Below, piece by piece: positions 35,235 to 46,389 of a DNA stretch of 64,000 nucleotides. The stretch comes from Pseudisothecium myosuroides. Taxonomy: Eukaryota; Streptophyta; Bryopsida; Hypnales; Lembophyllaceae. Each line of letters begins with the position of its first letter. Within the stretch, counting starts at the first letter, position 1. The translations under genes and the position numbers were made by a program. The notes beneath the pieces are model-generated. The model was not told the DNA's origin, did no database searches, and saw nothing but the letters and a program-made list of their open reading frames with translations. The stretch lies in contig OX637287.1 in NCBI GenBank assembly GCA_951799445.1, forward strand, positions 46,281,724 to 46,345,723. Direction: 5' to 3'.

Positions 35235-36560
35235 TATTCCTATAAATAGTTGTAGAATGAATATGAGGCAGTGATCCTTAACCCCTAAAGGACCAAGGCC
35301 TTTTTTCTGCCAAAAATCACTCAAAACTGCCATATCTATAGCAAAGAGTTAAAAAAATTGAAAATTGTTCTTTTTCCACATCTAACCGTAGGATCTTACA
35401 CCTAACTAGTATGAGAGTGTGTGGAAAAAATTTCAGAATTTTTGACCGCACAGATTGCAAGATATCTGCATTTAAAGTGGAAAAAACAAGTTTTTCAGCA
35501 CATTGCGGGACCAGATTTTTTGACTTTAAACATTTTTAACTTCAAATTTTTGCACTATAGAGTTTTGAGCTTTAAATCTTTATAGTGGAGAATTGAGTTG
35601 AGAGTCTAGGAAAAAAAAAGAAATTCAAAAAAACTTAATTATCATTCTTAAAAAAATTGTTAAGTAGAAGTAGGTACGAGATAGAAGGAAAATCTAAAAT
35701 ATTCATATATTTTAGATGGAATTAAAATACACTAATCCCAATGGTGAGATTGTTCTAACAAGTAAATCAGACCATGCCAAAAAAAAAAATTGAAAAATTT
35801 GAAAAATTTCATTCCGAAATGCATCCTACAAGTTATTTTTTTCAAGAAGATGCTCTAACTACCCGAAAAACAAGAATGTCCATAACTTTCTCATAACATA
35901 TCCAAATGAAATGAATCAAAGCTTTCCAGATAGGCAAAAATATAATCTATGAGAAAAAAAATATTAAAAAAAAAAATTCAAATTTTTGTCCATTTTTTTT
36001 TTGCTGCCCGGATTGCCCGCCGTCCCCTGTTTTGAGCTTATATGGTCATAACTTTTTTTACCGGGCACCGATTGTGAAAAAAATTATATTCCCACAAAGC
36101 TTATCAATTTTTCTATCTCCAAAAAAAGTTTCAAAAAATCATGACAAAATTTCAGCCCATAGGTACCTGCCCGAAAACGCATTTGTCCCCCGAAGGGACA
36201 ACGGTCCTTTAGGGGTTAAACGGACCATTGTAGCCATTGAGTGCATCGAGGAAAAATTGTTTTTTATTGCAAGAGCCATCATTGTAAACATTTGATTTTC
36301 TCACATCTCTTTACAAGTTGCAAATGAGCACATTTTGAGAGACCTATAGTCACAAAGAGGTACTTAAGCTCCAAATGTTTGAAAATTCATAAGTAATTCA
36401 AAAAATGCTTGAAAAAATACGAGACCACTTGTGTTAAGTTCCACATCTAATTTCCTTTCTCTGCAAAATGAGCTAAAAATATTTCTGTCCACGGAAACCT
36501 ATGGAAAAGGCAGACCAACCCTTAAATGGCTGCTTTTAGAGCAGACTACCTTAAATGGAG
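35235..36560. repeat. Interspersed repeat R1, copy 1, occupied by a TTAA MITE
   Basis: The segments 35235-35277 and 36220-36560 match 57505-57905 (for example TTGAAAATTCATAAGTAATTC, GGCAGACCAACCCTTAAATGG). Between them, at the TTAA of GTGATCCTTAAACGGACC, the MITE 35282-36215 is inserted. The nature of R1 is unknown. Confidence 0.75.
35282..36215 (+). mobile_element. TTAA-type (piggyBac-like) MITE, complete
   Basis: Ends are CCCCTAAAGGACC and GGTCCTTTAGGGG, each bordered by TTAA (35278-35281 and 36216-36219), the fixed target of piggyBac transposases. Its 934 bp carry no gene. This is the reference copy for partial or diverged copies at 1-208, 22785-23640, 48346-49276, 51084-51273, 51278-52192, 55990-56425 and 57191-57250. 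Two CATAACTTT modules lie at 35880 and 36047. Confidence 0.9.
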
Positions 36561-36689
36561 ACCCAGCATAGACTTTCATGCAGTCAACTGCCACTTGTAA
36601 GCCTTCGCAGCACTGGCGCAATTCTGGAGGAGTTTGACAGCCTCAAACCTGTGAAAATCCACCACACACACAAAAAACTGTTCATGCTC

Positions 36690-38890
36690 CACCTGCTCCG
36701 GTCAATCGCGTCCCGTACGTGGCCTTAAACCGACTGAAGTGCGCATGGTCCTGGAATCTTCGAACTTCGAATCCCGCGCCTTGTTATAGCAAACAGCAAG
36801 AGCCATCCCTCCGGAGCCTTGAGCATATATTTTGAGCGTTGAGCATTTGAGCCTTCAGCCTTGATCATTTGAGCCTTGAGCCTTGCCTCCAATTCTCACC
36901 ACGGTGATGCTCGTCAGCGCAGATCAGGAGCGAGAGCGCGCGGAGACGAACTTCCTTGGGAGCAAAGCTGTCGGTATCATCCTTTGGAGCTTCTGCAACA
37001 GGTTCAGATGCCCTTTCTCGTCGATCTAGAATTCTGATGCGGCTGTTTTCATCTCATGAGTGCAATGCTGTGTTTGGTTTGCGCATGAAGTCCGTATCCT
37101 CCTCTCGCCTGACAGTAAGCCTTGACTGTGGAGCTAGCTTTCTTCTGTCGCCCGCACTTGTTGAAAATTACGCAGCGAGACCTCAACAATTCGCACACTG
37201 TCGATCCTTGAAAATACCTCAAGACATCCCTCGCGCGAGGGGTCCGGTGATCGGTCCTTAGTTCGTTTTATGGAGGTCGTGTTCCACAGACAATTTCCAC
37301 TTGCCTCGAAGGGCTTTCGCAGCTTAGGTTGGTGGGAAATTATTGGTGCAAATGTAAGTAAGAAATTTTATTTGTGGGTCAAATGGCTATTATCTGAGCA
37401 GACGAAGCCCTGGCGCACCCGCAGACCGCCATCCCGAGGGCGGAGAGTAGGAATTCCTTTGTTCTCTGTTCACAACGTTGGATACAAGCTGCCCTTTTTG
37501 GTAATTACAAGTACAAATTGCGTTGGAGCGATTGCTTCATTGACAGTTGCGATGGTGTCTGTTCCAACGAATTTCCGATCCGCAGTACGTCGTTTGTCAT
37601 TCTGTGTTAAGGTTTGCAGAGAGTGCTGGTGGTCCATGGCTGTGGCGAAGAGGGGTCTTGCAACTAGGTGATAAACTCAGTCTATTCTTTTGCTAGTATG
37701 TTGGGGCTTGCTGCATGTTTTGTTGCTGATAATTACTCTTGGTTGAGTGTCCAGTTACATTTCACCTGGCCTGTATTAAAGCCACAAATAGTTACGGTCA
37801 AGTTAAGAACATGTGAGAGCATGTCGTAAGGTTCAAGTTTGAATGGACCAGTCTCTTGCGCGGCTGTGTTGCCGATTTAAATATGTGCTCGAGTTCTCCT
37901 GCGCACTGCGTATATGTTCGTTTGATTTGCAAATCCTGAGCACACTGCTTGGTTGCCAGGGAATGCATGCATCAGCTCCAAAGAACAGTTGCCTCCGATG
38001 AAATCGCAGTTGTGTCAATAAGGTTAAAGTTTGACGCTACTTGATTCCCATCTCTGGAATCATGGTCCTGCGTAGAAACTGTAACAGCATGAAACTCGGT
38101 GCCTATTCTAAAAAACTTGAAAAACTGTTCTCCAATTCCGACACAGATATAAGTCTTCCGTACGTACGCACGTCCACCAATCGCGTCTCGCCACGTGTCC
38201 TTCAGCCGCCTGTGCGCATGACCCTGGAGCCTTCAAACTTCAAACCCTGCTTTCCACCATCGCCTGCGCCTTGTCATTGCAATCCGTAAGAGCCATCCCT
38301 CCGGAGCCTTGAGCAGTTGATCCTTGAGCCTTGCCTTCAATTCTCACCAGGGTGATGCTCGTAAGCGTCAGTGATGGTAGTAGTGGTGGATATCTCAGAG
38401 CAGAAAGAGATGGGACTGATTAAGCCATGATTTTGGCTTACGGGAAATGGGTGAAGTGCGAGAGCTCAGTGATTCATTGCCCGACTCTTTTGCAGACAAG
38501 CCATCAGGGACAGCCAAGGCACATGCAGAAGGGCAGTTTGCGAAGTGTTGTTCAGCTTCGGTGAAGAAACTCTGGCGGTGGGTCGATCTGATGTCCCTCC
38601 CAAGCTCGTTTCGTTGACATGTTTCACCTTGCTCAGAACGAAGCATCGTTCTGTTAGGCTGAGTTTTGACGAGACGTACAGTATTGGATCAGATGTGCTT
38701 GATCGCTCCAATTGTGACCAGGACTTAAGAAAGCTACACCTTTGAAGTTGCTCGATCGAAGGAGCCGTACGTTCGGAATAAATTCCAAGGTAGCCGTCCC
38801 TTTCCCATCATTCCTGTAGACGTATACCTCATTTGCTGCATTCCTCATATATAATCAAGCTTTAATTGTAGGACTAACGCTTGGGTAGAA
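36690..38890 (+). promoter_or_regulatory. CpG-richer duplicated tract upstream of the TNL gene
   Basis: Segments 36700-36940 and 38170-38370 are diverged copies of each other: GTGCGCATG with CCTGGA, then AGAGCCATCCCTCCGGAGCC, TTGAGC repeats and TTCTCACCA-GGTGATGCTCGT. After each copy the sequences differ. The composition, CpG content and distance to the TNL gene suggest duplicated promoter or 5' leader DNA. Frames at 36956-37261, 37270-37671 and 38447-38617 have no known domain, and I do not call them genes. Confidence 0.4.
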
Positions 38891-39099
38891 GAGCTCCTAG
38901 TTTTCTCTAGTTGAGAACACCCTGGCACATGTATCCGTCATTGTTGTCTCCAAAGGACGGCTGATGGTGGGGTGCTTTTATGTCGGTTTTATGTTTGCTG
39001 GGGTGTGCTCTGACGTGGCAGAGGATTTGATTGATTAATATGATGGTTCCATTTTTGCAAAGTTCTGTATGTGTGCTCCATATTTTTGCACTCTCATGT

Positions 39100-39245
39100 G
39101 TGTTCTCTGACTTCTCTTACTTTCATGACAGGAACCATATTGCTACCGATCACAATATGAAGGCGTTAGGTGTGAATCTGATTGTGTTAGGTCTGATTGG
39201 GGTGCTGCTCTCCATTTTTGGATGGTAAACTCCTTTTGAAACTCA
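39100..39245 (+). repeat. Duplicate of the segment at 40930-41055
   Basis: Both hold TTAGGTGTGA, then CTGCTCTCCATTTTTGGATGGTAAAC here or CTCATCTCCATTTTCAGATGGTAAAT there, followed by AAACTCAC. Each ends in a plausible donor (GATG|GTAAA). A duplicated, probably untranslated 5' exon of the TNL locus is one explanation. The two copies are now separated by the foldback at 39762-40493. Confidence 0.45.
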
Positions 39246-39761
39246 CCCATGGGTCTAGTTATGAATTTGCTCTCATTCTGGTCCATTTACATTACGAAAA
39301 AAGTGGGGCCTCATTTAGGCTGCCTGCCTTTCAGCAGCTAAATTCAGCAGTGCTGGCCAAATTTTTTTTTTTAAATTTGCAATTTTAAAAAAAAATTAAA
39401 AAAAATTGCAATCTGATGTGGACAACAGTCGTCAAGCTAAAGTGTGGTTTTGAATAAATTAAATTAAGTAGATTTATTTATTTAATTCAGTAATTATTTT
39501 CTTTATTGGTACAAATCTAGCGGCCATATTGAGGTCCCATTTTTCTTCTAAATAATGTGATGTTATAATTTAACCCTTGGTCAAACTTCATTAGATTTCT
39601 ACATTAGAACACACATTTCAAGAATTTGAAATTTCTCACATGTGAAAGTATATGCCTAAAGTTTAATCTCATTTTTTCATAATAAAAAATACTAAATTAA
39701 AATTTACATGATTTTTTAAAAAAATCTTTGTAAAAATCATAGTAAACACAAAAATGATTAA

Positions 39762-40493
39762 CCATTAAATATCAAGCTGCGTTTTTTGGCAACATAGCGA
39801 TTTTGGGCAGCTCACTACGAATGGAGTTTTTATTTTTTTTCTTTGAAAATTTTACATAACATGTGCCCGAGGAGTAGCTTTCAGATCCAACAACTTTCAT
39901 AACTTTTGACTACATATATAAAAAGTTATTGCATGATATGTGATTTTCTTTGGGCAGCCCGGGCAGCTCTGAAAATTTCTTTAAAAATGACTTTTAAAAT
40001 TTAAAAAAAATTGAAATTGGTTCTTTAGATTTATATAAGCGTGGGATGCTTTGAATCATTCAATTCCGATCAATGAGTCAAAAGTTATGAAGAGTTTAAG
40101 TTTGCGGGTAGTTATGGTTTTTAAAGACTCCATGCCTACCCGCAAACTTAAACTCCCCATAACTTTTGACTCATTGATCGGAATTGAGTGATTCAAAGCA
40201 TCCCACGCTTATATAAATCTAAAGAACCAATTTCAAATTTTTATTTTTTTTAAAAGTCATTTTTAAAGAAATTTTCAGAGCTGCCCGGGCTGCCCAAAGT
40301 TCAAAGAAAATCACATATCATGCAATAACTTTTTATCTATGTAGTCAAAAGTTATGAAAATTGTTGGACCTTAAAGCTACTCCTCGGGCACATGTTGTGT
40401 AAAATTTTCAAAGGAAAAAAATAAAAACTCCATTTGTAGTGAGCTGCCCAAAATCGCTTTGTTGCCAAAAAACGCAGCTTTTTCCTTTAGGGG
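39762..40493. mobile_element. Foldback TTAA-type MITE
   Basis: Two arms of about 350 bp pair almost perfectly around a short loop near 40112-40130 (TACCCGCAAACTTAAACTC and its inverse). The right end is CCTTTAGGGG followed by TTAA (40494-40497). The left end is degraded but begins at TTAA (39758-39761). Each arm carries three CATAACTTTT modules, one of them weak. This is a different subfamily from the 934-bp MITEs, sharing only the ends. Confidence 0.85.
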
Positions 40494-40929
40494 TTAACAA
40501 TGCATAGTATAGAATTATTTTTTTTAAATGGAAATAATAGTGACAAACATTATGGTATAATTGTTGTACTCCTTCACTCCTTAAGCTCACCAAGAGAAAA
40601 AGTTCAAAAGTGGTGTATTTTGAGCTTTTCAAAGATGCTAAATATCTTTAAAGTATCACAAAAATTATAATTTTTAAAAATTCAAAAAAAAAATTCAAAT
40701 AGAGTAAAAAGTAGATTATTGGAGCTACAAGTTTTTAGTTAAGCTTAAAAACATTTAAAATAAAAAACTATGTGAAAATTCAGGTCTTGACTTTCAAAAT
40801 GCCCATGAGGCATGCAATGTCCTTTACAGGTTAATATTTGATGTGGTATCTTTTCTTTTCTTTAATTTCCTTCTTAGATACTTATGGCCATTTCAACAAT
40901 GTATACTAGCATTGTACTAACAATCCTCT

Positions 40930-41814
40930 CTCTCTCTCTTCTATTATAGGGCCTACATTTCTACCCATAGCAATGTAGTGAGTGTTTTAGGTGTGAGTAC
41001 GATGGGATGCTCATCTCCATTTTCAGATGGTAAATGTTTTTCTCTAAACTCACTTTGTAATTGAGATGGTTGAATGTTTTTCATTGATTGTTGGTGATAG
41101 TAGGGATTTAGGATTAGAGAAAGTGTGTATAATTGATATCTTCTCTCACCACAAAGGATGCTCTTGAGGAGGCCTTATCAATGCAATTGTTTGTTTCATC
41201 CATTCAACCAGAAGCCTGCTCTGATGGATGTGGTCACTTGTTACTTTTCAAGGTTGTGGTATTCAAAGGGACCTTTGCAAAATTTGTTCCAATTGGCAAG
41301 TCTTAGAATGACCATGGAGACTTTTATTTAATCAAGTTTTGCCTTCATTTTCATGTGGATTTCTCAGGTTGTTTTAACGGAGTTTGTATGGAAGACAAGA
41401 GGAACAAACTTGCGTGGCCCATGCCCATGTAGGTGACTTGTCCTTGCATGATTCAAATTGTTGTACCTTTGTTGAATACATCCTTCAATGGATGATGACG
41501 GCAATTTGCTAGCAATGGATGATGATGAAAAGTAGTCACTATTTGAGAGTTTGTGATATTGAGAGTGATTTGTTGGTGTAATGTGAACATATCAAGGTGT
41601 ACAATTGAAGCACTATAGTGGAAGAAGTAGGATTTGAAGAATAATTGTTTATCTATGAAGTTGAATTTTTTAACAAACATGTGATGATGAGTGGGGTTTT
41701 AAGTGTGCAATGAAGCAAGAGATGATGACTATAGTGAATAAGTAGTTTAAGTGCATTTTGTTTCATAAGCATTCTTTTAATTTGTCATAATTATATGAAT
41801 TAATTTGGTATTGA
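40930..41814 (+). promoter_or_regulatory. Presumed 5' leader and intron of the TNL gene
   Basis: The segment contains a (CT)n run at 40927-40940, a possible exon ending GATG|GTAAAT near 41031, and AT-rich intron-like DNA up to the acceptor TTGCCCAG near 41834. An ATG GGA TGC TCA TCT just before the donor would give an MGCSS start, but its phase does not fit the best acceptor, so I leave it untranslated. Confidence 0.3.
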
Positions 41815-41847
41815 GTGATCTTACGATTGCCCAGGTCAAATGAAGAC

Positions 41848-42465
41848 ATGAGGAAAGATCCTATCTTGGAATCCAAGCACAAGATTTTCTTGAGTCATAA
41901 TGGAGCACAAAAAGAGTTTGTGGAACACTTGTGTAAAGCCTTGGAAGATCGGTTTCACTATCCTTTCTTTGACAGACGCCCTGAGAGCTTACCAAAGGGT
42001 GAACAATTTCCGGAATTGATTGTTCAAGCTGCCGAACAATGTGAATTGTTGATTGTGGTCGTATCAGATGAGTATTTCATGTCCAAGTGGCCCATGATTG
42101 AATTAAGTACCTTTGTTAAAGCTCATAAATTACACTATGAGTCAAAGGATTCCACCAATGGGCCAAAGATATTACCCCTATTTTATGGACTTTCAACACA
42201 TGATTTGGAGGATGCAACAATGCAAAAGAAATGGTTACAGAGTTGGGAGACTTTGGCAAAGACTGATCCAAAAAAGCGAATTATAGTGGAGGATTGGAAG
42301 TATGCATTGGACGTCTTGAAGTCTTTCAATGGCCTCCCGTATGATAGGAATTTGAAGGAGATTGTGGCTTATGAAGAGAAGATTGTTTCAGAAGTTTGCA
42401 ATTTAATTGCTCCGGACATAAGGTGGGACGATTCGCATGTGCAAGGAAAATCCAAAATTTTGGAG
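41848..42465 (+). CDS. TNL exon 1: TIR domain
   Basis: 206 codons ending GAG|GTAATG. The strand-A block HKIFLSHNGAQ, the BB-loop region PFFDRRPESLPKG, LLIVVVSDEYFMSKW and the IEL helix containing Glu85 follow the TIR order. The intron that follows is enlarged by an F4 transposon. Confidence 0.85.
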
Positions 42466-45400
42466 GTAATGAATTTGTCGTTTAGAATTGTTTTTTCTTA
42501 CTGGGTGAATGCAAGAAACACCTATACTATTTTGCGTCAGACCTTGCGTTTTGATTAGTTTTTTGGCCATAACTTTTGCGTTTTGGCTCCAAATGACTCA
42601 AGATTTACAAGTAAGGTAACCATGGCTATTATACATTTTGTCTAATTTTTTTTAATTTTCAAAAATATTTTATTATCCAAAAATAGCCCCCGGTTTTAGT
42701 ACTATTTAGTATCCAAAAAAACAAATTTTGAGCTGAAATTTGCAGGGGTTGGTCTTCTAATAGACTTGTAGCTATTGTCTAAAGGAATTCTAAAAATAAT
42801 TAATTGTATGTGGTGTGGAATTCCACAAAGTGCGCTTCTTTTTGCTTGCATTTTGTAACATATAAAATATTATTTTGGAGTTTTTTGGGGTGAATGACCA
42901 TCTCCATAGAGTTCTTACAAATGGCCAATTTTCATTTTATGTATTTACTTTTTTTCTATTTTTAACTAATTAAAACATCAAAGTATCCATTTTCTTGAGA
43001 TTTGGCACTTTTCTAGTTCTCCTAATTAGAGAATTTTTTATTGAAATTCTCTGGTTACCTTCATCTTAAAGTTATATACATTAGCCATATTTTTTTATTT
43101 AAAAAAAATATTTTTCTAATTTTAAAGTACTACAGAAAAAAATGATGAGTACTACTAAAACGCAACAAAATCGGCAGGTGTTCTTGCATTCACCCTACTT
43201 CAATTTAGCTCGGCTTTATTCTATGAGATTATGTCTACATGGAGTGTTGGATGCAAAGGAGTTTATAATTGATGAAACAATTGTTTGGGTGGATTGAATA
43301 GGTCATTGGTGAGAAGATTAAAGGAATTGGGGTTTCGAGACGATACCAAGTCAAAGTGGTTGGTATATATGGAGTTGGTGGTATTGGCAAGACCATGACG
43401 TGTAAGACCTTGTGCAATGAACTTTCAAAAGAGTATGAAGGGAGGGTTTGCCATATTGAATTTCCAATGGTTCCTTCGAGTGTTTCTAAAGAGTTTTTTC
43501 AAAAGGTTTTGCGAGACTTGACAAAGAAAAGCATGGATGTCATTCAACAATTGGATGAAGGGCAGGTTCGTTTTTTGGTTTCAACCTTAATGATTGTATG
43601 CATGTGATGGAAGTTATAGAAGCTAGTAAATTAGGAGAGCAAATTTTGAAGACTTGATAGAGTGTAATTCCTTGTCATCAAATGTTGGTAGCTATAAGTT
43701 GGTATATGTAATACTTATTTCTTCCTGATGAACTCAACTTTTGAGTGTTTGTCACGTGTTATTGAATGTAATGTTTCATGCACAATTGTTTGAGAGAGTG
43801 CAAAGATACCTTTTTATTTTTCAACTTAGGATACATGCCTTTGCAATCATTGGGAGTTCAATTTTTGAATCTCATCGATTATGTGGTGAATTTGTTTACA
43901 GTGCAAGTATATTTTGCATAAGAATCTTTTCAAGAAAAAAACCTTTCTAGCAATTGATAATATTTTGGACAACTACAAATCAATCCAACTGGCAAAGACA
44001 TTATTGGAACTTCCTTATCACTCCAACAGTTTGGTGATTGTGACGGCTCGTTCTCAAAGTGTTCTTGAGCTTTTGGGTCTAGATGGAGATGCCTATCTTG
44101 AAATGCCAGATCTTGAAGAGGCAGATGCTGTGAGGTTGTTTTTGCACAGTGTAGTTGGTGGCAAAGAGTTTTTTGAAGATGAGGAAAAACATCATATAAT
44201 GACTTGTGTTAAGAGGTGTTATTTCTTCAAGGGAAATGGACAAGACTACCACTATCATCCCTTGGCCTTGGAGGCTTTGGGATTGCTCTTAAGTTGTCAT
44301 GGAGAAAATCCTTCTATATGGGTGAGGAATTTGCCTCAAGTGAGGACTTTCAATTATTTATCAGGAGGAAATCCTGTATTTGATATTATGAGGAGTGGTT
44401 TTGACTTGCTATTGCCAAGGGATCAAGCTTTTTTTATGGACGTGGGATTCTTTTCATCTTGGGACCCTTTTATTACAAGTCAAAATATTGAATGGGTGTT
44501 TGATATGTACAAGCAAGATGCAAAAGAAATAATGCATAGGGTAAACATATTCCTTTCATCTTTTGCAAGTTCCATATGTGAAGTTTTTGTTGTTTATTAC
44601 TAATGTTTTTGACATTCTTCCAAGGATGTAGTAACATGAAGATTGTTAGAGAGTGTTTATTCACCTTTGATTTATATTAGTTTTCTTATCAAGTTTACTT
44701 CCATTCAAAATGGTGGGTTAGATGGATGCATGGAGTGACGAGATATATATGTCTTTCAAAGTTGTTTTGTGGTGTTGGTGTGTTGGTAGGTTGATCGTTT
44801 GAAGCGAAAAGGTTTGTTGGTGGATGTGGATTTCAAATCCAAAAGAATTAACATGCACAATTTATACCGTGAATTTGCCCAATTAGAAGTGAAAGGATCT
44901 CTTAATGAGTTGCTGGAATTGGAAGAAAGGAAGTGGTTGTATGTAGACAATGATGACTTCACTGAGCTTGAAAGTACACCAAGGGGTGGCTATTGGCACA
45001 AAATGATACGGCTTACTTTTAAATATCATTGTGGTACCCCAAGGAATCATGGACAAATTATTGGTGGTATTGAAAGTTTGGAGGGCATGAAATGGGATTA
45101 TTTTCCAAATCTTGAGGTACTGCAGCTTTGCGGGTTGAATTGGAGAGAAGGAGTTTTAAATTTAGAAGGCTTGGGGCGCTTAAAGATTTTGGAACTAGTT
45201 GATATAAGATATTTTCGTATATGTCAATGCTTGAAAAAAACAAAGTTTTGTGGTTATGCAACATGGACAACAATTCCGTCCACATCAGCATCTTTTCCAC
45301 CTTATTCTAGTCATAGTAAAGGTGCTCATATTGTAGACCAACTTCCTTTGTCCCTAAGACGATTGAGGATTTGGGGAAAGCACGTGATATTGGGGTCAGA

Positions 45401-46169
45401 CCTACTTGCACAATGCCACCATTTATTTAATCTAGAGCTCCGATGGGTTGTAGCTCATTTTTTGGATTTGAGCAAATGTTCATCCTTGAAAAGGGTGTCC
45501 CTTTTGGGAATTCGGAACTTGCAAACCTTATCAGGACTTGATGCTTGTCGGCCATCCAACCTACAGTCTCTTGATGTTTTACTTTGCAACGATTTAGTTG
45601 ATATTCCAGGAATAAATCACTGTATTGGTATGAAGAGATTAAGTATAGAGAGTTGTCCAAAGTTTGAGGTGCTCAATCTGAATGGATGCAACCAATTGGA
45701 AGTTCTTAGTTTGGCTGGAAGCGATGGATTGACATCTTTGGCAGAGTTGGGAGATTTGTCTGCATTGCGACACCTTAATCTTAGGCATTGCAAACATTTG
45801 TTGCGATTGCCCGACTTGAGTAAGTCAAAGAAACTCGAAGAACTTGATCTTGAGGGATGTTCTGCATTGGAGCTTGATGCGAAAGATATTCAAATGCTCT
45901 CCAAGTTGCCTTTACTACAGCCAATTCCCTTTTCAGGAATGTATGAGCGTCGGAAGTTCAAGTTGGACCTTGTTCGAAGAAAGGTGCTAATGCGTTTAGG
46001 CAGCCCTTTTGGAGAGGGTTGGAAGGAGGATGAATGGGAGGAGCGAGATTTGGGCTCACCTCCCATTAAAATTGGAAAGCGAGGCACTTGGGAGTTGGAT
46101 CTAGTCAAAGCAAGTGACGAAAAACCAAGATTTCAATTTGATATGATGACATGTCCTGGAATTTCATGA
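41848..46169 (+). CDS. TIR-NBS-LRR (TNL) intracellular immune receptor
   Basis: Four coding exons, all joined in phase 0: 41848-42465, 43302-43565, 43902-44540 and 44790-46169 (TGA), about 966 aa. TIR domain at residues 10-165, NB-ARC at about 207-530, LRRs at about 560-880. TNLs sense pathogen effectors in the cell; ATP binding in NB-ARC lets TIR domains assemble and act as NAD-consuming enzymes. Key residues: candidate TIR Glu85 (KWPMIEL), P-loop GVGGIGKT (230-237), kinase-2 as FLAIDNI with only one Asp (313), RNBS-B VIVTARS, HPLALEALG in place of GLPLAL, and MHN (529-531) in place of MHD. I start at ATG 41848. An ATG at 41815 is in frame, but a likely acceptor (TTGCCCAG) lies between. Domain order and splice sites are clear; whether it is functional is not. 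Confidence 0.85.
42503..43195 (+). mobile_element. F4 element (4-bp TSD) in TNL intron 1
   Basis: Ends GGGTGAATGCAAGAAACACCT and the inverse GGTGTTCTTGCATTCACCC, flanked by TACT (42499-42502 and 43196-43199). It lies wholly within the intron 42466-43301. Without it and one TSD the intron would be 139 bp. It is the same family as 2534-3263 and, by its ends, 58086-59173. Confidence 0.88.
43302..43565 (+). CDS. TNL exon 2: start of NB-ARC with P-loop
   Basis: 88 codons between acceptor TTGAATAG|GTC and donor CAG|GTTCGT. The P-loop GVGGIGKT spans 43371-43394. The flanking GIGVSRRYQVKVVGIY and the following TCKTLCNEL fit the usual NB-ARC opening. Confidence 0.8.
43902..44540 (+). CDS. TNL exon 3: rest of NB and ARC1
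   Basis: 213 codons between acceptor GTTTACAG|TGC and donor AGG|GTAAAC. The exon carries kinase-2 (FLAIDNI), RNBS-B (VIVTARS), the MPDLEEADAVRLF block and HPLALEALG. The 336-bp intron before it shows no transposon termini. Confidence 0.8.
44790..46169 (+). CDS. TNL exon 4: MHN motif and leucine-rich repeats
   Basis: 459 codons plus TGA, after acceptor TTGGTAG|GTT. MHNLYREFAQ replaces MHD near the start. From about 45100 onward come TNL-style LRRs with L-LxLxxC-L spacing (LNLNGCNQLEVLSLAGS, LNLRHCKHLLRLPDLS, LDLEGCSAL). A charged, LRR-free C-terminal tail follows. Confidence 0.8.
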   Translation, partial: VDRLKRKGLLVDVDFKSKRINMHNLYREFAQLEVKGSLNELLELEERKWLYVDNDDFTELESTPRGGYWHKMIRLTFKYHCGTPRNHGQIIGGIESLEGMKWDYFPNLEVLQLCGLNWREGVLNLEGLGRLKILELVDIRYFRICQCLKKTKFCGYATWTTIPSTSASFPPYSSHSKGAHIVDQLPLSLRRLRIWGKHVILGSDLLAQCHHLFNLELRWVVAHFLDLSKCSSLKRVSLLGIRNLQTLSGLDACRPSNLQSLDVLLCNDLVDIPGINHCIGMKRLSIESCPKFEVLNLNGCNQLEVLSLAGSDGLTSLAELGDLSALRHLNLRHCKHLLRLPDLSKSKKLEELDLEGCSALELDAKDIQMLSKLPLLQPIPFSGMYERRKFKLDLVRRKVLMRLGSPFGEGWKEDEWEERDLGSPPIKIGKRGTWELDLVKASDEKPRFQFDMMTCPGIS

Positions 46170-46385
46170 AAAAGATATTCAAATGCTCACCAAGTTATCT
46201 TTGTTGCATCCAGTGCCCTTTACAAGAATGGATGGGCAAGTGCAATTCAGGGAACGGGTGCTAGTGCATTCAAGGACCTTGCCTCCATATTTTTTTTGAA
46301 GAATTGGAAGGCGGAAAGCAAGATATGAGCTCACTTCCTACTAATATTGGAAAGCGGGGCACTTAGAAGTTGAATTTGTTCAAAG
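46145..46385 (+). pseudogene. Decayed duplicate of the TNL C-terminal end
   Basis: Sequence spanning and following the stop (AAAGATATTCAAATGCTCACCAAGTT, later GGAAAGCGGGGCACTTAG) matches 45868-46110 inside exon 4 (AAAGATATTCAAATGCTCTCCAAGTT, GGAAAGCGAGGCACTTGG). The duplicate is frameshifted and has stops. The present TGA falls at its start. Confidence 0.75.
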
Positions 46386-46389
46386 TAGG

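Noticed and set aside
36956..37671. Two consecutive frames of 101 and 133 codons
   Set aside because: They lie in different frames in GC-richer duplicated DNA, with no motif; leader or promoter sequence is more likely.
38447..38617. 56-codon frame starting MGEVRELSD
   Set aside because: Protein-like, but short and isolated, with an equally open frame on the other strand and no domain.
40927..40940. CT microsatellite as a GAGA-type regulatory element
   Set aside because: The run is short and next to a presumed leader exon; nothing beyond composition supports a role.
40982..41031. MGCSS N-terminal acylation start for the TNL protein
   Set aside because: The donor phase after GATG does not match the best acceptor at 41834. 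It fits only a weak acceptor near 41814, and the duplicate at 39100-39245 lacks the ATG.
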